Shown one piece after another: positions 42,556 through 44,968 of a DNA stretch of 44,968 bases. Position 1 is the stretch's first letter. The number at the start of each line of letters is the position of its first letter. The notes under the pieces were generated by a model, which had not been told where the DNA came from, did no database searches, and saw only the letters and a list, made by a program, of their open reading frames with translations. Source of the DNA: Polaromonas sp. (GTDB lineage: Bacteria; Pseudomonadota; Gammaproteobacteria; Burkholderiales; Burkholderiaceae_C). The stretch is from NCBI GenBank assembly GCA_025363315.1, contig JANYED010000269.1, forward strand, positions 1 to 44,968, given 5' to 3'. The translations under genes and the position numbers were made by a program.

Positions 42556-43188
42556 ATGGAACCGATACAAGACGCAACTGTTTACATCGTTGACGACGAC
42601 ATCGGCGTGCGCCAGGCGCTGGCCTGGCTGCTGCGTTCGCGGCGCTTGCTGAGCCAGGCGTTTGACAGCGCCGAAGCGTTTGACGCGCACCTGCTGGCCG
42701 GCTTTGTCGTGCACACCCCGTCGTGCGTGCTGCTGGACGTGCGCATGACCGGCCTGAGCGGCTTGGGGATGTTTGAAAAGCTGATCAGCTACGGCCTGCT
42801 GCCCACGCTGCCGGTGATTTTTTTAACCGGCCATGCCGACGTCCCCACCGCGGTGGCGGCCGTCAAACAAGGCGCGTTTGATTTTTGCGAAAAACCGTTT
42901 TCTGACAACGCGCTGGTAGACCGCATCGAGCAAGCGCTGGCGCTTTCAAAAACCGCACTGGCCCAGCGCAACGCCAGCAGCAGCACCCAAGCCCGCCTGG
43001 CCAGCCTGACCGAACGCGAAAAAGCCGTGATGCAACTGGTCATCAACGGCCTGCCCAACAAACTCGTGGCCGACCAGCTCGACATCAGCGTGCGCACGGT
43101 TGAAGTTCACCGCGCCAAGGTGTTTGAAAAAATGGGCGTCAAGTCGGCGGTCGAGCTGACCAACTTTTTGCGCGACGCCAGCAAATAG
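42556..43188 (+). CDS. FixJ/NarL-type response regulator
   Basis: This 210-residue regulator has a receiver domain (acidic pocket D13/D14, phospho-acceptor D61 in LLDVRM, switch Lys in CEKPF) and a C-terminal LuxR-type helix-turn-helix (SLTEREKAVMQLVINGLPNKLVADQLDISVRTVEVHRAKV). The domain pair and linker are of FixJ/TodT form. It pairs with the upstream PAS kinase. Targets are not visible in the window. Confidence 0.94.
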   Translation: MEPIQDATVYIVDDDIGVRQALAWLLRSRRLLSQAFDSAEAFDAHLLAGFVVHTPSCVLLDVRMTGLSGLGMFEKLISYGLLPTLPVIFLTGHADVPTAVAAVKQGAFDFCEKPFSDNALVDRIEQALALSKTALAQRNASSSTQARLASLTEREKAVMQLVINGLPNKLVADQLDISVRTVEVHRAKVFEKMGVKSAVELTNFLRDASK

Positions 43189-43203
43189 TTGGCTGGTTTT
43201 ATT

Positions 43204-43260
43204 TGCTATATATTTATGAGCTGCTAGCGCCCGTATTCATTGGGCTACAGCCTTATATAA
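43204..43260 (+). repeat. Dispersed repeat A, copy 6 (between convergent genes)
   Basis: TATGAGCTGCTAGCGCCCGT plus ATTCATTGGGCTACAGCC and TTATATAA matches the consensus. It occupies most of the 89-bp gap between the response regulator and the 47-codon minus-strand gene. GCCC and GGGC can pair across a short loop, so it could act as a bidirectional weak terminator. Confidence 0.88.
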
Positions 43261-43277
43261 CTCCTACAAGCGTTTTT

Positions 43278-43421
43278 TCAGGGCTTGTCAGACTGGCTTT
43301 TGTCTTTTTCACCGCTACGATCTTTTAATTCACCATTTTTGCGGCCCGAGAACATCGTCCACCAAACAATGAACACCAGCATCAGCAGCGCACCCAGCGC
43401 TTCGAGCAACAATAAAGACAT
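43278..43421 (-). CDS. Small single-pass membrane protein, 47 residues (not in ORF track)
   Basis: The reverse strand encodes a 47-residue protein beginning MSLLLLEALGALLMLVFIVW with one transmembrane helix (about residues 3-22), then WTMFSGRK and a charged Lys/Asp/Ser tail. A GTAAAGGTG ribosome site precedes the ATG at good spacing. The hydrophobic helix, sharp positive-inside boundary and charged tail look like a real mini-protein; I have the impression that similar ones occur in Comamonadaceae. Function unknown. Its start codon overlaps that of mltA on the opposite strand within one CATG. Confidence 0.68.
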   Translation of the reverse strand: MSLLLLEALGALLMLVFIVWWTMFSGRKNGELKDRSGEKDKSQSDKP

Positions 43422-44622
43422 GGCACACCTTTACAAATGGCACACTGACAATTGGAAGAGATCAGCCGCGATTATCGCCAGCATGCTCTGTCTGGCCTCT
43501 TGCGCGGTGCGCCAGCAGCCGCTGCCGACCATTCCAGGTGCTACAGGCTCTGGCACTTTTCCAGCGCCTGGGGTTAGCCAGCCCTTTCCCACCAGCCGTG
43601 GCGACGACAACGGCTCACTGCCCGGCATCATCACGCAGGCCAAAAGCCGCTGGGTGCCGGTGCGATGGGCCGAGCTGCCCGGCTTTGAGGACGACGCCCT
43701 GTTTGAAGCCTGGAACGCCTGGCTGAAGAGCTGCGAGCGCCCCGGCCCCAAGTTTGCGCCGCTGTGCAGCGACGCGCGGCGGCTCAGCATTGCGTCTAGC
43801 GCCGAGCAGCGTGCCTGGATGGTGGCGCGCCTGCAGCCCTACCGGGTCGAATCATTGCAGGGCGTGGCCGATGGGGTGCTGACCAGTTATTTTGAGCCCC
43901 TGCTCAAAGCCAGTCGCCAGCCGGGCAACGGCTATGAGCACCCGCTGTACAAAGCGCCCGCCAGCCTGGGCCAGCGCAAGCCTTGGTACACCCGGCAAGA
44001 AATGGACACCCTGCCCGAAGCGCAAGCCGCCTTGAAAGGACGCGAAATCGCCTACCTGGCCGACCCGATTGACGCGCTGCTGCTGCACATTCAGGGCTCA
44101 GGCCGCCTGAGCATGACCGAGGCTAATGGGGCTCAGCGCACGTTTCGCGTGGCCTTTGCGGGCACCAACGACCAGCCGTATCGCAGTGTGAACCAGTGGC
44201 TGCTGGCCCAGGGCGTGACCAAAATCAACCCCTGGCCGGACGCCACCAAAGCTTGGGCCGCGCAGAACCCGCAGCGCGTGCAGCAGCTGCTGTGGAGCAA
44301 TCCGCGTTACGTGTTTTTTAAGGAGGAGCCGCTCAGTGACATGGACGCCGCCTTCGGCCCCAAAGGCGCACAGGGCGTGACGCTCACGCCTGGCCGGTCA
44401 ATTGCGGTGGACCCAGGCAGCATGCCGTATGGCACGCCGGTGTGGCTGGCCACACGCGGGCCAGCTGGCAGCCTGCAGCGCCTGGTGTTTGCGCAAGACA
44501 CGGGGAGCGCCATCGTCGGCGCGGTGCGGGCCGATTACTTTGCTGGTACCGGCCCCGAGGCGGGCGAGTTTGCAGCCAAAGTCAACCAGCCGCTGCGCCT
44601 GTGGGTGCTGTGGCCCAAATAG
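43420..44622 (+). CDS. mltA: Membrane-bound lytic murein transglycosylase A
   Basis: This lipoprotein of about 400 residues cleaves peptidoglycan glycan strands with formation of 1,6-anhydro-MurNAc. The MltA domain spans about residues 115-280 (including LTSYFEPLLKASRQ and LLHIQGSGRLSM). The 3D domain at the C-terminus contains AVDPGSMPYGTPVWLAT and the catalytic-Asp motif AQDTGSAIVGAVRADYF. The signal peptide ends at the lipobox LASC from the ATG at 43420. The track start at 43285 is too early, and an ATG at 43369 is another option. No clear Shine-Dalgarno is seen. Confidence 0.93.
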   Translation: MAHLYKWHTDNWKRSAAIIASMLCLASCAVRQQPLPTIPGATGSGTFPAPGVSQPFPTSRGDDNGSLPGIITQAKSRWVPVRWAELPGFEDDALFEAWNAWLKSCERPGPKFAPLCSDARRLSIASSAEQRAWMVARLQPYRVESLQGVADGVLTSYFEPLLKASRQPGNGYEHPLYKAPASLGQRKPWYTRQEMDTLPEAQAALKGREIAYLADPIDALLLHIQGSGRLSMTEANGAQRTFRVAFAGTNDQPYRSVNQWLLAQGVTKINPWPDATKAWAAQNPQRVQQLLWSNPRYVFFKEEPLSDMDAAFGPKGAQGVTLTPGRSIAVDPGSMPYGTPVWLATRGPAGSLQRLVFAQDTGSAIVGAVRADYFAGTGPEAGEFAAKVNQPLRLWVLWPK

Positions 44623-44632
44623 GTAAAAACCC

Positions 44633-44968
44633 ATGAAAATGATGATCAACACCCTGGTTTGCGCAGCGCTGTGCGCTTGCGCCTCGGACGCAAGCCTTTT
44701 GAGAACGCCCGAAGCCGCCCTGTATCGCTGCCAGACTGACGGTAAAGACGACGTCGGGTTCACCGTGCGGTTTGCCAACGACAGCGCCACCATCAACAGC
44801 AACCGCGGCTACGAGGTGCTTTACCGCACGGCAGGCGGGCTGACCCCCAGCCAAACGGTGTACGGCAACCCGCGCATGCGCGCAGAGTTTGGCCTGGGCG
44901 CAACCGGTAACGAAGCCATTTTGCGCTACCTCCTGCAGCCCGTGGCACTGCGCTGTGTGCGTGACTGA
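44633..44968 (+). CDS. Small secreted hypothetical protein
   Basis: This 111-residue protein is complete, its TGA being the last bases of the window. The N-terminus is a signal peptide (MKMMINTLVCAALCACASDA); LCAC could be an unusual lipobox. The mature part has two Cys (in YRCQTDG and LRCVRD) that could form a disulphide. A loose likeness to MliC-type lysozyme inhibitors (YxCxxG start, ANDSATI) is noted but not strong enough to name it. It follows mltA by 10 bp, so a cell-wall role is possible. Confidence 0.7.
   Translation: MKMMINTLVCAALCACASDASLLRTPEAALYRCQTDGKDDVGFTVRFANDSATINSNRGYEVLYRTAGGLTPSQTVYGNPRMRAEFGLGATGNEAILRYLLQPVALRCVRD

Noticed and set aside
1-44968. CRISPR arrays, tRNA or rRNA genes, insertion sequences, phage genes
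   Set aside because: Looked for by eye and found none; the repeats seen are short, dispersed and without spacers or transposase genes.

Overview
The window reads as chromosomal DNA of a beta-proteobacterium, most likely a Comamonadaceae member (Rhodoferax/Polaromonas-like). This rests on gene content and order, overall GC-rich codon use, and two families of short dispersed repeats of a kind I associate with that family. I could not run a search, so the taxon is an inference. Genes are densely packed, often with ATGA/GTGA start-stop overlaps. I see no rRNA, tRNA, CRISPR array, prophage or insertion sequence.

Layout. (1) 1-8853: a glycerol utilisation locus. A minus-strand operon encodes a GlpSTPQV-type glycerol ABC importer (two ATPases, two permeases, a DUF2160 membrane protein, a binding protein) and then glpD, which runs off the left edge. 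Divergently transcribed are a DeoR-type regulator (GlpR-like) and glycerol kinase. (2) 9035-11937: a Tat-exported phytase-like lipoprotein, proC and ubiA. (3) 11934-12715: a PrlF/YhaV toxin-antitoxin pair abutting ubiA. (4) 12796-14332: dps and oxyR. (5) 14378-21039: a seven-gene minus-strand operon (FAD oxidoreductase, DUF1365, Cfa-like methyltransferase, chalcone-isomerase-like protein, MFS, DUF3833 lipoprotein, SDR) that resembles clusters linked in other Proteobacteria to lipid modification and singlet-oxygen stress. (6) 21393-23560: a periplasmic glutathione peroxidase, a ferritin-like diiron protein and the heptose-phosphate adenylyltransferase rfaE2. (7) 23566-32340: an orphan ketosynthase, ACP and NAD-dependent reductase directly downstream of a tripartite RND efflux system. 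(8) 32424-40505: glnE, and divergently yhdP and a nitrilase-family amidase. (9) 40522-44968: a PAS histidine kinase and FixJ-type response regulator, an unlisted 47-residue membrane protein, mltA, and a small secreted protein.

The most interesting signal is at the scale of repeats. Repeat family A (about 55 bp) occurs six times: four copies are intergenic, one lies inside ubiA and one inside the RND adaptor gene. The adaptor copy encodes the hydrophobic N-terminal anchor. Repeat family B (about 72 bp) occurs twice, in both cases inside a housekeeping gene (the Cfa-like methyltransferase and glnE). Both copies have the same orientation and reading frame, and each adds a peptide of about 24 residues just before a conserved motif. 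This resembles the protein-coding palindromic elements of Rickettsia: small repeats tolerated as in-frame peptide inserts in essential enzymes.

Other points worth a look are the orphan KS/ACP/reductase set with its pump, the structured leader of the lipid-modification operon, the toxin-antitoxin operator, and the shared CATG start of mltA and the divergent mini-gene.
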